Shown here in pieces: positions 1-6,186 of a DNA stretch of 9,680 nucleotides. The DNA lies in assembly GCA_002348185.1 (NCBI GenBank), contig DDYW01000184.1, positions 36,828 to 46,507 on the forward strand, read 5' to 3'. This DNA comes from Candidatus Hydrogenedentes bacterium UBA2224. GTDB taxonomy: Bacteria; Hydrogenedentota; Hydrogenedentia; Hydrogenedentales; SLHB01. The position numbers and the translations under genes were made by a program. Numbering within the stretch: position 1 is the first letter of the stretch; each line of letters starts with the position of its first letter. The notes beneath the pieces were generated by a model. The model was given only the letters and a program-made list of their open reading frames with translations, had not been told where the DNA came from and did not search any database.

Positions 1-1658
1 AAGGCCCAGGTGCGGATGATCTCGTGGCTCTGCGGACGGATGTCCATCGGGAACAGCTTCTTGTGGCGTTCGGGCGCGGTGGCCCATTTCGAGGCGATCT
101 GCGGCGTCAACGAACTCGTGGCCCAGGTGTCGAAGACGTCCGGGTCGCCCGTGAAGCCCCCCGGCACGCCGCGCTGGTCTTCCGTGTACCCCTGCGGGAC
201 CTGGTCCAGCGGGTCCACGGGAAGCTGGTCCGGGGAGGGGACCATGGGATTGCCGTACTGCACAACGCCATTGGCGTCGATGGGATACCACAGGGGGATG
301 GGGACGCCAAAATAACGCTGGCGGCTCATGCACCAGTCCTGGTTGAGCCCCTCGACCCAGGATTCGTAGCGTTTGCCCATGAACGAGGGATGCCAGTGGA
401 TCTTCCGGCCCTGTTCGATGAGGGCGTCTTTTTTGTCGAGGATGCGGGTATACCACTGCCGCGTGGGAATCAGTTCGAGCGGGCGATCGCCTTTCTCGAA
501 AAACCGGACGGGATGCGTGATCTCCTGGCGGGGGCGGTCAATGACGCCTTCCATTTCCTCGGCCAGGTCCATGAGCACTTTCTGGGCGCGTTTGGTGTAC
601 ATGCCCGCGATGCGCGCGTAGTTGGCGTTGGCCGTTTCCGGGTCTAGGCTTTCCCATCCGGGTTCGCCGAAGGTCACAGGGAGCAGGTGCCCGTCTTTTC
701 CGATCACCTGGCGCAGGGGGAGGTTGAACTGCCGCCACCACTCCACGTCGGTCTGGTCGCCGAAGGTACACACCATCACGACCCCCGTGCCTTTCTCGGG
801 GGCGGCTTTCGGATCGGCCATGATCGGCACCGGCACGTGGAAGAACGGCGTCACCGCATGCTTGCCGATGTACGATGTGTAGCGTTCGTCTTCCGGATGC
901 ACCAGCACCGCCACACAGGCCGCCAGCAGCTCGGGACGCGTCGTGGCAATCACCAGGTACCCGTCGGGCTCCTGCAACGGGAACCGCAGGTAGTGGTAGG
1001 CGCTGGCCACTTCCTTGTCGACCACTTCCGCCTGGGCGATGGCGGTCCGGAAATCGACGTCCCACATTACCGGCGTTTCGTCCTGGTAGCATTCGCCCTT
1101 GGCGAGGAGATCCAGAAAACTCTTCTGGGAAGTCAGGCGGCAATGGGCGTCGATGGTGGCGTACTCCTGACTCCAGTCGTACGACAATCCCAGACGCGTC
1201 CACAAGTGGCGGAAGGCTTCCTCATCTTCCCGGGTCACGGCATTGCAGAGTTCAATGAAGTTGCGGCGGCTGATGGGGAGCGGGTCGCCCTTCGCGCCGC
1301 GCTCGCGCTGGAACCCCGGTTCGTAGTGGAGATGCGGCTCGCACCGAACGTTGTAGAGATTCTGTACGCGGCGCTCGGTCGGCAGGCCGTTGTCGTCCCA
1401 CCCGATCGGAAAGAAAATGTTCTTCCCGAGCATGCGCTGAAACCGCACGATAAAATCCTGATGACTGTAACTGAACAGATGACCGACATGCAGCGAGCCG
1501 CTCACCGTCGGGGGCGGCGTATCGACCACAAACGTCTCGTCGCGGCCCGGCGCCGGATCCCACGCGTACAGGGCGCTCTCGTTCCATTGGGCGCACCACC
1601 GGTCCTCGATCGCGTTCACCTCGTACTTCTTCGGAAGGCCTTCGGATAGGGTCGACAT
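1..1658 (-). CDS. valS: Valyl-tRNA synthetase, N-terminal part (runs off left edge)
   Basis: Charges tRNA-Val with valine in the cytoplasm, with an editing domain that removes mischarged threonine. The frame is open from the ATG at 1658 to the window edge, giving 552 codons of a protein usually 800-950 residues long. The class I HIGH motif is HVGH at residues 57-60, after PPPTVSGSL. It is followed by a GWDDNGLPTE segment. The CP1 editing domain shows TTRPE at 239-243 and then KGTGVVMVCTFGDQTD. FDTWATSSLTPQI lies at 509-521. The KMSKS loop and the anticodon-binding domain would lie beyond the edge. The PTVSG, DDNGLPTE and FDTWATSSLTPQ wording is that of the archaeal-like ValS branch found in some bacteria, not the E. 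coli type. The start is supported by an AGGAG about 6 bases upstream. The gene is transcribed away from its plus-strand neighbour. Identification is firm; assignment to the branch is from memory of the family. Confidence 0.96.
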   Translation of the reverse strand, partial: MSTLSEGLPKKYEVNAIEDRWCAQWNESALYAWDPAPGRDETFVVDTPPPTVSGSLHVGHLFSYSHQDFIVRFQRMLGKNIFFPIGWDDNGLPTERRVQNLYNVRCEPHLHYEPGFQRERGAKGDPLPISRRNFIELCNAVTREDEEAFRHLWTRLGLSYDWSQEYATIDAHCRLTSQKSFLDLLAKGECYQDETPVMWDVDFRTAIAQAEVVDKEVASAYHYLRFPLQEPDGYLVIATTRPELLAACVAVLVHPEDERYTSYIGKHAVTPFFHVPVPIMADPKAAPEKGTGVVMVCTFGDQTDVEWWRQFNLPLRQVIGKDGHLLPVTFGEPGWESLDPETANANYARIAGMYTKRAQKVLMDLAEEMEGVIDRPRQEITHPVRFFEKGDRPLELIPTRQWYTRILDKKDALIEQGRKIHWHPSFMGKRYESWVEGLNQDWCMSRQRYFGVPIPLWYPIDANGVVQYGNPMVPSPDQLPVDPLDQVPQGYTEDQRGVPGGFTGDPDVFDTWATSSLTPQIASKWATAPERHKKLFPMDIRPQSHEIIRTWA

Positions 1659-1732
1659 GCTCTGCTCCTGCGTGAAACCGTGCTTCTAAACAGCATGGAA
1701 ATGCCTGTGCAATGACTGAGAAAGGTGGCAAA

Positions 1733-1760
1733 AGTATATCAAAACGCTGCCCATACGCAA
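1733..1760 (-). promoter_or_regulatory. Candidate sigma-70 promoter of valS
   Basis: On the minus strand, TTGCGT (1760-1755) and TATACT (1738-1733) are separated by 16 bases. This would start transcription near 1726 and leave a leader of about 70 bases before the valS ATG. The -10 box matches five of six consensus positions and the -35 box four of six. No T-box riboswitch features are evident in the short leader. This is inference from sequence only. Confidence 0.5.
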
Positions 1761-1802
1761 AAATGACCCCGGCCGCCCCACCCGCCTCTCCCGACCCATC
1801 GG

Positions 1803-1820
1803 GTCCACAAGGTCCACAGG
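1803..1820. repeat. Two-unit GTCCAC repeat with 9-nt period
   Basis: GTCCAC occurs at 1803-1808 and again at 1812-1817, spaced exactly 9 bases apart, in the intergenic region between valS and the secreted protein gene. The same hexamer with the same period occurs four times at 4393-4425, also between genes. Two units alone could be chance; the shared period with the second site makes it notable. Confidence 0.4.
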
Positions 1821-1835
1821 GCAAAATCGCGGGTA

Positions 1836-1865
1836 TTGCCAGACTCCCCGGGACTGCCCTATCAT
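1836..1865 (+). promoter_or_regulatory. Candidate promoter for the secreted coiled-coil protein
   Basis: TTGCCA (1836-1841) and TATCAT (1860-1865) are separated by 18 bases, about 57 bases before the ATG at 1923. Each box matches four of six consensus positions or slightly more. It is back-to-back with the valS promoter, so the region would be divergently transcribed. It is the best candidate I can see, but only moderate. Confidence 0.35.
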
Positions 1866-1922
1866 GGAAATATGCACACGCTGCGATGCTGTTGACTCAA
1901 CATGCCACACAGGATGCCTGAC

Positions 1923-3266
1923 ATGCCGCGAACCACGCTGTTCGTGTTGGTGACCCTCGCCGCGGGGACCTTGGTCTCCGCGTGGGCCGACTCCATCGTG
2001 TACCGGGGACGCGAGTATTCCGGGGTCATCGTCGAGGAGCTGACGAACCAGTACGTCGTGCATTTTCCGGAAACGGGGCGCACAAAGTACTTTTCCAGGG
2101 AAGACGTCAGTTCGGTCGAGATCTCCGGCAAGGCGGCGCCGCCCGCACGTCCGGCGCCGGCCCCGGTGTCGGGGATTGCCGACCCGCTCCCGGCTCCGGA
2201 ACCGTCCGAGCCACCCGCGCCATCGCCGCATCAGGCGGCCCTGGAAGAATACAAACAGCGGCAGCAAATCCGCGCCCAGGCCGAGTATGAGGCGGCGTTC
2301 GAGCATTGGAGCAAACTCGAAGAGGACCAGCGGCCTGCGCTGCTCGCCTTCGCGACGGAACAGGCCGCCGCGGCCGAGGCCGAATGGCGGCAGCTCGCCG
2401 AGACCGCCGATCGGACTCGTCAGGAGTTGAACCAGCGGCTGGAAACCCTTCGTGCGAATATCCAGCGCGCCGTGTCCGAACGGGACCAGGCGGTCAACGA
2501 GGTCTACAACGACGCCCTGGACAATTCCGGATATGACCTCTACGGATACCTGAACGACCGCGAGGCAGAAGAAGCCGACGTGCTGAGCTACGTCACCGGG
2601 ATCACGCCCGAGGAGTTTGCGGAAGACGTCGCGCAGGGGTACATCCGCGGAAACCGCCGCCGGCCCAATCCCTACGCCCGGGCCAACGTCCGCCGCCGGG
2701 CCGACGCTATGGATACCGCCGAGGCCGAGGCCTACTGGGTCGCACAAGACTACAACACCCGCATCGCCGCCGACGACCGCGCGCTGCGCCAAGTGCTCGA
2801 TGAACAGCGCAACTTCGAGCGCAGCACCCGGCCCGCGCTGCAACGCAGTGCGGATCAGGCGCGCCGCACCGCCGGCCTCGCCCAATATCTCAAATCGCTC
2901 GACGACGCCCTTGCCAGCGGTTTTGAACCCACCCTCAGCTACCGGACCCTGTTCTCCGTAGAGGGAAAGGGCGTCGTTCAGCGCGACGTAACCGTGGCCG
3001 CGCCCCTCATGCGGGTCGATTGGTGGTTGGACACGGCCGACCCCCGCGCCGGCCAGTTCACCGTGCGCGTCTACGACAACACCACGCAGAAGCTCGTCCG
3101 GACCGAGACCTCCGCCAACAAGCCCCCGTCCAACTATTTTCTGCTCATTGGCGAGCCCGGCGAGTATCTCATCGAGGCCGAAGGACCGGAAGAACTGACC
3201 TATACCCTCGAAGGCAGAGAACTCCAGGATTTCGAGCTGCCCCCAATCGGCGGCGACGGCCGGTAA
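1923..3266 (+). CDS. Secreted coiled-coil protein of unknown function
   Basis: I do not recognise this 447-residue protein as a named family. The ATG at 1923 is chosen over in-frame ATGs at 1902 and 1914 because AGGA sits 8 bases upstream and the product then begins with a clean signal peptide: a hydrophobic stretch at residues 5-19 and an AWA/D cleavage site after 22. Residues 24-68 look like a small beta unit (SIVYRGREYSGVIVEE through SSVEIS), of the kind seen in secreted proteins that read 'induces a G-x-x-x-G-V-I-V' strand pair. Residues 72-102 form a Pro/Ala-rich linker. Residues 105-330 are charged and helical, probably coiled coil, with a Tyr- and Gly-containing break in the middle (NSGYDLYGYLND). 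Residues 334-447 look like a beta-sandwich (VRVYDNTTQKLVR, GEYLIEAEGPEE). There is no lipobox, no transmembrane segment after the signal peptide and no PEP-CTERM tail. A periplasmic or envelope scaffold role is a guess. The frame itself is well supported by composition, start signals and protein-like architecture. Confidence 0.85.
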   Translation: MPRTTLFVLVTLAAGTLVSAWADSIVYRGREYSGVIVEELTNQYVVHFPETGRTKYFSREDVSSVEISGKAAPPARPAPAPVSGIADPLPAPEPSEPPAPSPHQAALEEYKQRQQIRAQAEYEAAFEHWSKLEEDQRPALLAFATEQAAAAEAEWRQLAETADRTRQELNQRLETLRANIQRAVSERDQAVNEVYNDALDNSGYDLYGYLNDREAEEADVLSYVTGITPEEFAEDVAQGYIRGNRRRPNPYARANVRRRADAMDTAEAEAYWVAQDYNTRIAADDRALRQVLDEQRNFERSTRPALQRSADQARRTAGLAQYLKSLDDALASGFEPTLSYRTLFSVEGKGVVQRDVTVAAPLMRVDWWLDTADPRAGQFTVRVYDNTTQKLVRTETSANKPPSNYFLLIGEPGEYLIEAEGPEELTYTLEGRELQDFELPPIGGDGR

Positions 3267-3322
3267 GCCGCCCCGCCCACACGCCCCGGGCCATCCCGCC
3301 CCACAGCCGCTTCGCGCGCGTT

Positions 3323-3351
3323 TTGCGTCGGGCGGGGCGATTTGCTACCTT
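3323..3351 (+). promoter_or_regulatory. Candidate promoter of the PHP hydrolase gene
   Basis: TTGCGT (3323-3328) and TACCTT (3346-3351) are spaced 17 bases apart, about 40 bases before the ATG at 3390. The -35 matches four of six positions and the -10 only three, so it is weak. A 10-bp inverted repeat (3269-3278 with 3330-3339, CGCCCCGCCC and its complement) ends inside the spacer, which may be chance in such GC-rich DNA. Confidence 0.35.
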
Positions 3352-3389
3352 GCGCGTTCCGGCATGCCGCCGGGCGCACAGGAGGCTCG

Positions 3390-4286
3390 ATGCATTTCAC
3401 GAATACCCCGGCCTGGTACGTCTCGCTGCACGGCGGGCATACGGCCGAATTCTGCGACCATGGCGAAGGCCGCTTGCGCGGTTTGCTCGAGGCGGCCGCG
3501 GCGAAGGGCTTCTTGACCTACGGCGTGACCGAACACGCCGCGCGCGTCGAGGAGCGGTTTCTCTATCCCAACGAACGCGACATGGGATGGACCATCGAAA
3601 AGGTGCAGGACGATTTCGCGCGGTACGCCGAAACCGTGTTTGCGCTCGCGGATGAGCTGGCCGGACGTCTGACCGTTTTGCGGGGCATGGAAGCCGAGGT
3701 GGTGCCCGCGGACCGCTACGCGGAACTGATGCTGGCTTTCCGCCAGCGCTATTCCTTCGACTATATGGTGGGGTCGGTGCATTACGTCGGCGAAATGCCC
3801 ATCGACAACACCGCCCGCCAGTTCGAAGAGGCAATCGAGATCTTCGGCGGCCTCGAGAGACTCGGTATCCGCTACTATCACACCCTCGCGGAAATGGCGG
3901 CCGCGTTGAAACCGGAGGTCATCGGACATTTCGACGTCATCCGCAAACTGGGGCGGTCGTACGGCGACGTGGCCACGCGGGCGGTCCGGAACGCTGCCGC
4001 GGAGGCCCTCGAGGCGGTCCGCCAACACGACTGCATCCTCGATCTGAACACGGCGGGATACCGCAAGGGGCTCGACACGCCGTATCCGGATGCCTGGGTT
4101 CTCGAACTGGCCCGCGACATGAACATCCCCTTCGCCCTCGGCGATGACAGCCATGCCCCGGACCAGGTCGGTGCGGGATTTCACGAGGGGCGCGATTACC
4201 TGCTTGCGCACGGCATCAACACCGTCACCGTTCTCCAGCGTGACGGCAACGCCATCTCCCGCATCCGCGTGCCGCTTACGGAGTGA
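3390..4286 (+). CDS. PHP-domain hydrolase, histidinol-phosphatase-like (HisJ/HisK type)
   Basis: A 298-residue metal-dependent phosphoesterase of the polymerase-and-histidinol-phosphatase superfamily. Known members dephosphorylate L-histidinol phosphate in histidine biosynthesis, using a cluster of two or three metal ions. Visible ligand motifs in order are SLHGGH (12-17, the HGGH form seen in many HisJ-like proteins), TEH (47-49), GMEAEV (99-104), GSVH (128-131), GHFD (179-182) and GDDSHAPDQVG (251-261). Length and motif order are complete. The ATG at 3390 is preferred over an upstream in-frame TTG at 3342 because AGGAGG lies 4 bases before it and the conserved domain starts directly after it. 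No other his gene is present, so the substrate could be a different sugar or nucleotide phosphate. The fold and family are secure; the exact substrate is inferred. Confidence 0.9.
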   Translation: MHFTNTPAWYVSLHGGHTAEFCDHGEGRLRGLLEAAAAKGFLTYGVTEHAARVEERFLYPNERDMGWTIEKVQDDFARYAETVFALADELAGRLTVLRGMEAEVVPADRYAELMLAFRQRYSFDYMVGSVHYVGEMPIDNTARQFEEAIEIFGGLERLGIRYYHTLAEMAAALKPEVIGHFDVIRKLGRSYGDVATRAVRNAAAEALEAVRQHDCILDLNTAGYRKGLDTPYPDAWVLELARDMNIPFALGDDSHAPDQVGAGFHEGRDYLLAHGINTVTVLQRDGNAISRIRVPLTE

Positions 4287-4392
4287 CCAGGCCGCCCTGC
4301 GCTGGAATGACAACCCGGGACTCACCCATCGGTCTGCATCGCAAACCGGACGTTTTGAGATTCCACCCCTTTGCGATCATTCAGGCAGGGGC

Positions 4393-4425
4393 GTCCACCT
4401 GGTCCACTGGGTCTACAACGTCCAC
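4393..4425. repeat. Four-unit GTCCAC repeat with exact 9-nt period
   Basis: GTCCAC begins at 4393, 4402 and 4420, and GTCTAC at 4411, so the four units keep an exact 9-base register while the three bases between the hexamers vary (CTG, TGG, AAC). The units lie between two convergent genes and make no sensible protein. The same hexamer and period occur as two units at 1803-1817. Role unknown: it may be a protein-binding array, a remnant of a mobile intergenic repeat, or slippage. Confidence 0.6.
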
Positions 4426-4463
4426 CATGCCACCGTGGATACGCGTCGGATTTGAGTAGACAG

Positions 4464-4482
4464 CCGCGGGTGAAACCCGTGG
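4464..4482. repeat. Small imperfect inverted repeat
   Basis: CCGCGGGT (4464-4471) pairs with ACCCGTGG (4475-4482) across a GAA loop, with one G-T position. It lies 178 bases after the PHP hydrolase stop and has no T-run after it, so it is unlikely to be a classical terminator. It may be a short palindromic intergenic repeat. Confidence 0.35.
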
Positions 4483-4534
4483 ATCGAGCGCGGCCCCCTC
4501 CGAAATTCCCACGCTGGGCCGGTCTTCAAATGGA

Positions 4535-4569
4535 CTTCCCCGCGCGGCGGGGGAGACCGCGCGGGGAAG
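4535..4569 (-). terminator. GC-rich hairpin, probable end of the small heat-shock operon
   Basis: CTTCCCCGCGCGG (4535-4547) and its exact reverse complement (4557-4569) form a perfect 13-bp stem around a 9-base loop. It begins 36 bases past the stop codon of the second small heat-shock gene. Neither strand has a proper T-tract right after the stem (the minus strand continues TCCATTTG), so it may act as a transcript-end stabiliser or non-canonical terminator rather than a textbook one. Confidence 0.5.
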
Positions 4570-4604
4570 CGGGGGGAGTGAGAGGGCAGAAATCTCTCTC
4601 GTGC

Positions 4605-4955
4605 TTATTTGACCTCGATGGTCCGGGGCTGGTACGCCTTGACCTTCGGAAGGGTGATCGTCACGACGCCATCTTTCATCGTCGCGTTGATATTGGCCGT
4701 GTCGATGGCCTTGCTCAGGGTGAACACGCGCCGGTAATCAGCCGGGGTGCGTTCGCGCAGCAGGTACACGCCCTTGCCGTTGGCACCAGCCCGGCGGGCC
4801 AGGAGGGTCAACTCCCCGTCCTTAACCTCGAGCTCGACCTTATCCTTCTCGACTCCGGCGAGTTCGGCCTCGATGCGCACCTGCTCGGGTTCTTCGACGA
4901 TATTCACACGGGGCATGATGTATTGTCTGGTTTCTTGCGCCGTTGCTGTGGTCAT
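4605..4955 (-). CDS. Small heat-shock protein (Hsp20/alpha-crystallin family), short form
   Basis: A 116-residue ATP-independent chaperone that would bind unfolding proteins in the cytoplasm. Nearly the whole protein is the alpha-crystallin domain: PRVNIVEEPEQVRIEAELAGV near the start, then the conserved closing strand motif ATMKDGVVTITLPK at 91-104. The C-terminal I-x-I/V anchor is reduced to IEV at 113-115, right at the end. The N-terminal arm is only about 14 residues, shorter than its neighbour's, which in this family usually alters oligomer size. The start has AAGGAG 9 bases upstream. It lies 37 bases downstream of another Hsp20 gene in the same direction, so both are likely on one transcript. 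The two proteins are diverged, not a recent duplication. Confidence 0.93.
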   Translation of the reverse strand: MTTATAQETRQYIMPRVNIVEEPEQVRIEAELAGVEKDKVELEVKDGELTLLARRAGANGKGVYLLRERTPADYRRVFTLSKAIDTANINATMKDGVVTITLPKVKAYQPRTIEVK

Positions 4956-4992
4956 TTTCTTTCGCTCCTTATTCGTGTGACCTCGCGGGCGG

Positions 4993-5445
4993 TCAGTTCT
5001 CGCTCAGTTCAATGCGCTTTGGTTTGGCCGACTCGCGTTTCGGCAGCGTTACCCGCAGCACACCGTCGCGCAGTTCCGCTTTTACCTTGTCGCCGTCAAA
5101 TCCGCCGGGTACCTCGAACGTGCGCTGAAATTCGCCGTACCGGTTTTCCAGCCGGTGCACGTTGCGATCGGTCTCCTTGAGGTGGTACTCGCGCTTGCCG
5201 CGAACCGTGACGGCATTGTCGATGGTTTCAATGTGGAGGTCCTCCGAGCGTACGCCCGGCACGTCCGCCTCAAGCACGTAGGCGTCCTCCGTCTCCACCA
5301 GGTCCATCGCCGGGCGCCAACCGCGACCCAGCGCGTTCCAATCGCACGGGAAGCCCTCCATCAGCTTGTTCATTTCGCTCTGCAAATCGCTGAACGCGCT
5401 CCAGGGCATCAGGTCTCCCGAATTCCTCCAACGTACCAGAGCCAT
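4993..5445 (-). CDS. Small heat-shock protein (Hsp20/alpha-crystallin family)
   Basis: A 150-residue holdase chaperone. It has an N-terminal arm of about 45 residues (ending DWNALGRGWRP), an alpha-crystallin domain from about 46 to 137 (MDLVETEDAYVLEADVPGV; GEFQRTFEVPGG; the hallmark AELRDGVL at 123-130 followed by RVTLPK) and the C-terminal anchor IEL at 145-147. The ATG at 5445 is chosen over the longer in-frame start at 5508 because AAAGGAGG lies 7 bases upstream of it and the extra 21 residues are low-complexity and unlike the family. It is the first gene of a two-gene operon with the short Hsp20 downstream. No HrcA-type CIRCE element is seen upstream. Confidence 0.94.
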   Translation of the reverse strand: MALVRWRNSGDLMPWSAFSDLQSEMNKLMEGFPCDWNALGRGWRPAMDLVETEDAYVLEADVPGVRSEDLHIETIDNAVTVRGKREYHLKETDRNVHRLENRYGEFQRTFEVPGGFDGDKVKAELRDGVLRVTLPKRESAKPKRIELSEN

Positions 5446-5469
5446 GTCATTTCCTCCTTTGTCTTCGCA

Positions 5470-5488
5470 GGCCCCATCTCGTGGGGCC
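5470..5488 (-). promoter_or_regulatory. Leader hairpin of the small heat-shock operon
   Basis: GGCCCCA (5470-5476) and TGGGGCC (5482-5488) form a perfect 7-bp stem with a 5-base loop. In the minus-strand transcript it extends by four more pairs (CGCA with TGCG) across a CC bulge. The stem ends about 5-9 bases before the Shine-Dalgarno of the first Hsp20 gene. It does not cover the ribosome site itself, so it may stabilise the mRNA or set the structure of the leader; a thermosensor role is only a possibility. Confidence 0.5.
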
Positions 5489-5520
5489 GGTGCGTCTCGT
5501 TTTCTCACCTGGACCGTTAC

Positions 5521-5535
5521 GCAGGTCTTGTGCCA
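5521..5535 (-). promoter_or_regulatory. Candidate sigma-54 promoter of the small heat-shock operon
   Basis: On the minus strand the sequence TGGCACAAGACCTGC (5535-5521) matches the sigma-54 pattern TGGCAC-N-TTGC, with the GG and GC pairs exactly 10 bases apart, as required, and one mismatch in the TTGC part. It would give a start near 5510 and a leader of about 65 bases. A competing sigma-70 -10 box, TATAAG (5574-5569), lies upstream with a weak -35 TGGAGA 18 bases further up. I cannot say which is used. Confidence 0.3.
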
Positions 5536-5683
5536 CTTCTGTCACTTCGCAGGAACTTGCGTAAAATCTTATACTGTAGCGAGATAGCCGTTCTCCACGG
5601 TTCCCGTTCCCCCCCAACCGACGCCGGTCTGTTTCGAAATGAACGGTCCATGTTGCGGATTGAAGCGCGGGGCGGGTAAAACA

Positions 5684-5712
5684 TTGACAAGCACCGGGGC
5701 CTGTGCTAGACT
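5684..5712 (+). promoter_or_regulatory. Strong sigma-70 promoter of the TIGR04073-HDOD-recF run
   Basis: TTGACA (5684-5689), a perfect -35 box, lies 17 bases before TAGACT (5707-5712), which is preceded by TGC as in extended -10 promoters. Transcription would start near 5719, about 50 bases before the GTG start at 5769. A perfect 10-bp palindrome GTTGCGCAAC sits at 5720-5729, right at the expected start site. Confidence 0.75.
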
Positions 5713-5719
5713 CCGATTA

Positions 5720-5741
5720 GTTGCGCAACACCTGAAGTGTT
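5720..5741 (+). promoter_or_regulatory. Palindromes at the transcription start, possible operator
   Basis: GTTGCGCAAC (5720-5729) equals its own reverse complement. It overlaps a second inverted repeat, AACAC (5727-5731) with GTGTT (5737-5741). Their position just at and after the predicted start site would suit repressor binding or a 5' hairpin. No regulator gene is adjacent, so this is inference from position and symmetry. Confidence 0.35.
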
Positions 5742-5768
5742 AATTCGTTAGAACGGGAGGAGCGCCCG

Positions 5769-6152
5769 GTGGGCACACCAGTCAGAACCGCGAAGAAATC
5801 CATGGCCCTCGTATTGGTGGTGGCGATTGGAGTCACGGCGACCGCGTCGTGGGCCCAAATCTATGATCCCACGGGGGAGTTTCCGCCGACCACCGGAATG
5901 GAAAAAGCGCTGACCAAGCTGGGCCGCGGTCTGTCGAACGTCTTTCTCGGGTGGGCGGAAATCCCCCTGACGTTCGACCGTAACCTGAAGAAAGGCAAGC
6001 CCTTTGCCTACCTGTTCGGGGTGGCGCCGGTCCTGGGCACCGCGCGTGCGTTTGTCCGCACGGGAACGGGCGTATTCGAAGTGGTGACTTTCCCGTTCTC
6101 GGACCGCGATGTCAACTACGAACCCATCCTCGAGCCCGAGTACATCTTCTAA
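5769..6152 (+). CDS. Secreted exosortase-system-associated protein, TIGR04073 family
   Basis: A 127-residue secreted protein. Residues 7-29 form a signal peptide (two lysines, a hydrophobic core, SWA/Q cleavage). The mature part carries the family signature: KLGRGLSNVFLGWAEIP (47-63 region), a short Gly/Ala-rich stretch, RTGTGVFEVVTFPF and the terminal LEPEYIF. This family is defined by its occurrence in genomes with exosortase/PEP-CTERM protein sorting; its biochemical role is not known to me. The GTG at 5769 is chosen because GGAGG lies 8 bases upstream and it gives a basic n-region; an ATG at 5802 is less likely. It heads the gene run after the strong promoter at 5684-5712. No exosortase or PEP-CTERM protein is in this window. 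Confidence 0.88.
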   Translation: MGTPVRTAKKSMALVLVVAIGVTATASWAQIYDPTGEFPPTTGMEKALTKLGRGLSNVFLGWAEIPLTFDRNLKKGKPFAYLFGVAPVLGTARAFVRTGTGVFEVVTFPFSDRDVNYEPILEPEYIF

Positions 6153-6186
6153 TCCCTTGAACAAATGGAAGCAGCAAGGGACCGGG

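Larger units (their letters stand above)
4287..4604. other. Convergent intergenic region without a gene
   Basis: These 318 bases lie between the end of the PHP hydrolase gene (plus) and the end of the second small heat-shock gene (minus). They hold the 9-nt GTCCAC repeat, a small hairpin at 4464-4482 and a strong GC hairpin at 4535-4569, each listed separately. Open frames crossing it have no family resemblance and no ribosome-binding site. I see no RNA gene. Confidence 0.6.

Noticed and set aside
687..1649. 320-codon open frame on the plus strand
   Set aside because: It is antisense to valS, whose motifs are unmistakable in the minus frame.
1712..1921. Collagen-like GPQGPQG stretch in a short plus-strand frame
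   Set aside because: The Gly-x-x look comes only from the 9-base GTCCAC repeat read in that frame. There is no ribosome site and the rest of the frame is unlike a protein.
1686..2885. 399-codon open frame on the minus strand
   Set aside because: It is antisense to the secreted protein, which has a signal peptide, a ribosome site and an ordered domain layout.
3269..3339. 10-bp inverted repeat CGCCCCGCCC with a 51-base loop after the secreted protein gene
   Set aside because: The loop is long and there is no T-run; in such GC-rich sequence a match of this kind may be chance, so I do not call it a terminator.
3345..4325. 326-codon open frame on the minus strand
   Set aside because: It is antisense to the PHP hydrolase, which has a full set of metal-ligand motifs and a good ribosome site.
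4371..5180. 269-codon plus-strand frame across the convergent region
   Set aside because: Most of it is antisense to the two Hsp20 genes, and its start lies in the 9-base repeat without a ribosome site.
5446..5768. CIRCE or other known heat-shock operator between the Hsp20 operon and the TIGR04073 gene
   Set aside because: No TTAGCACTC-N9-GAGTGCTAA pattern or near match is present, and the sigma-32 type CTTGAA/CCCAT pair is not seen at proper spacing.
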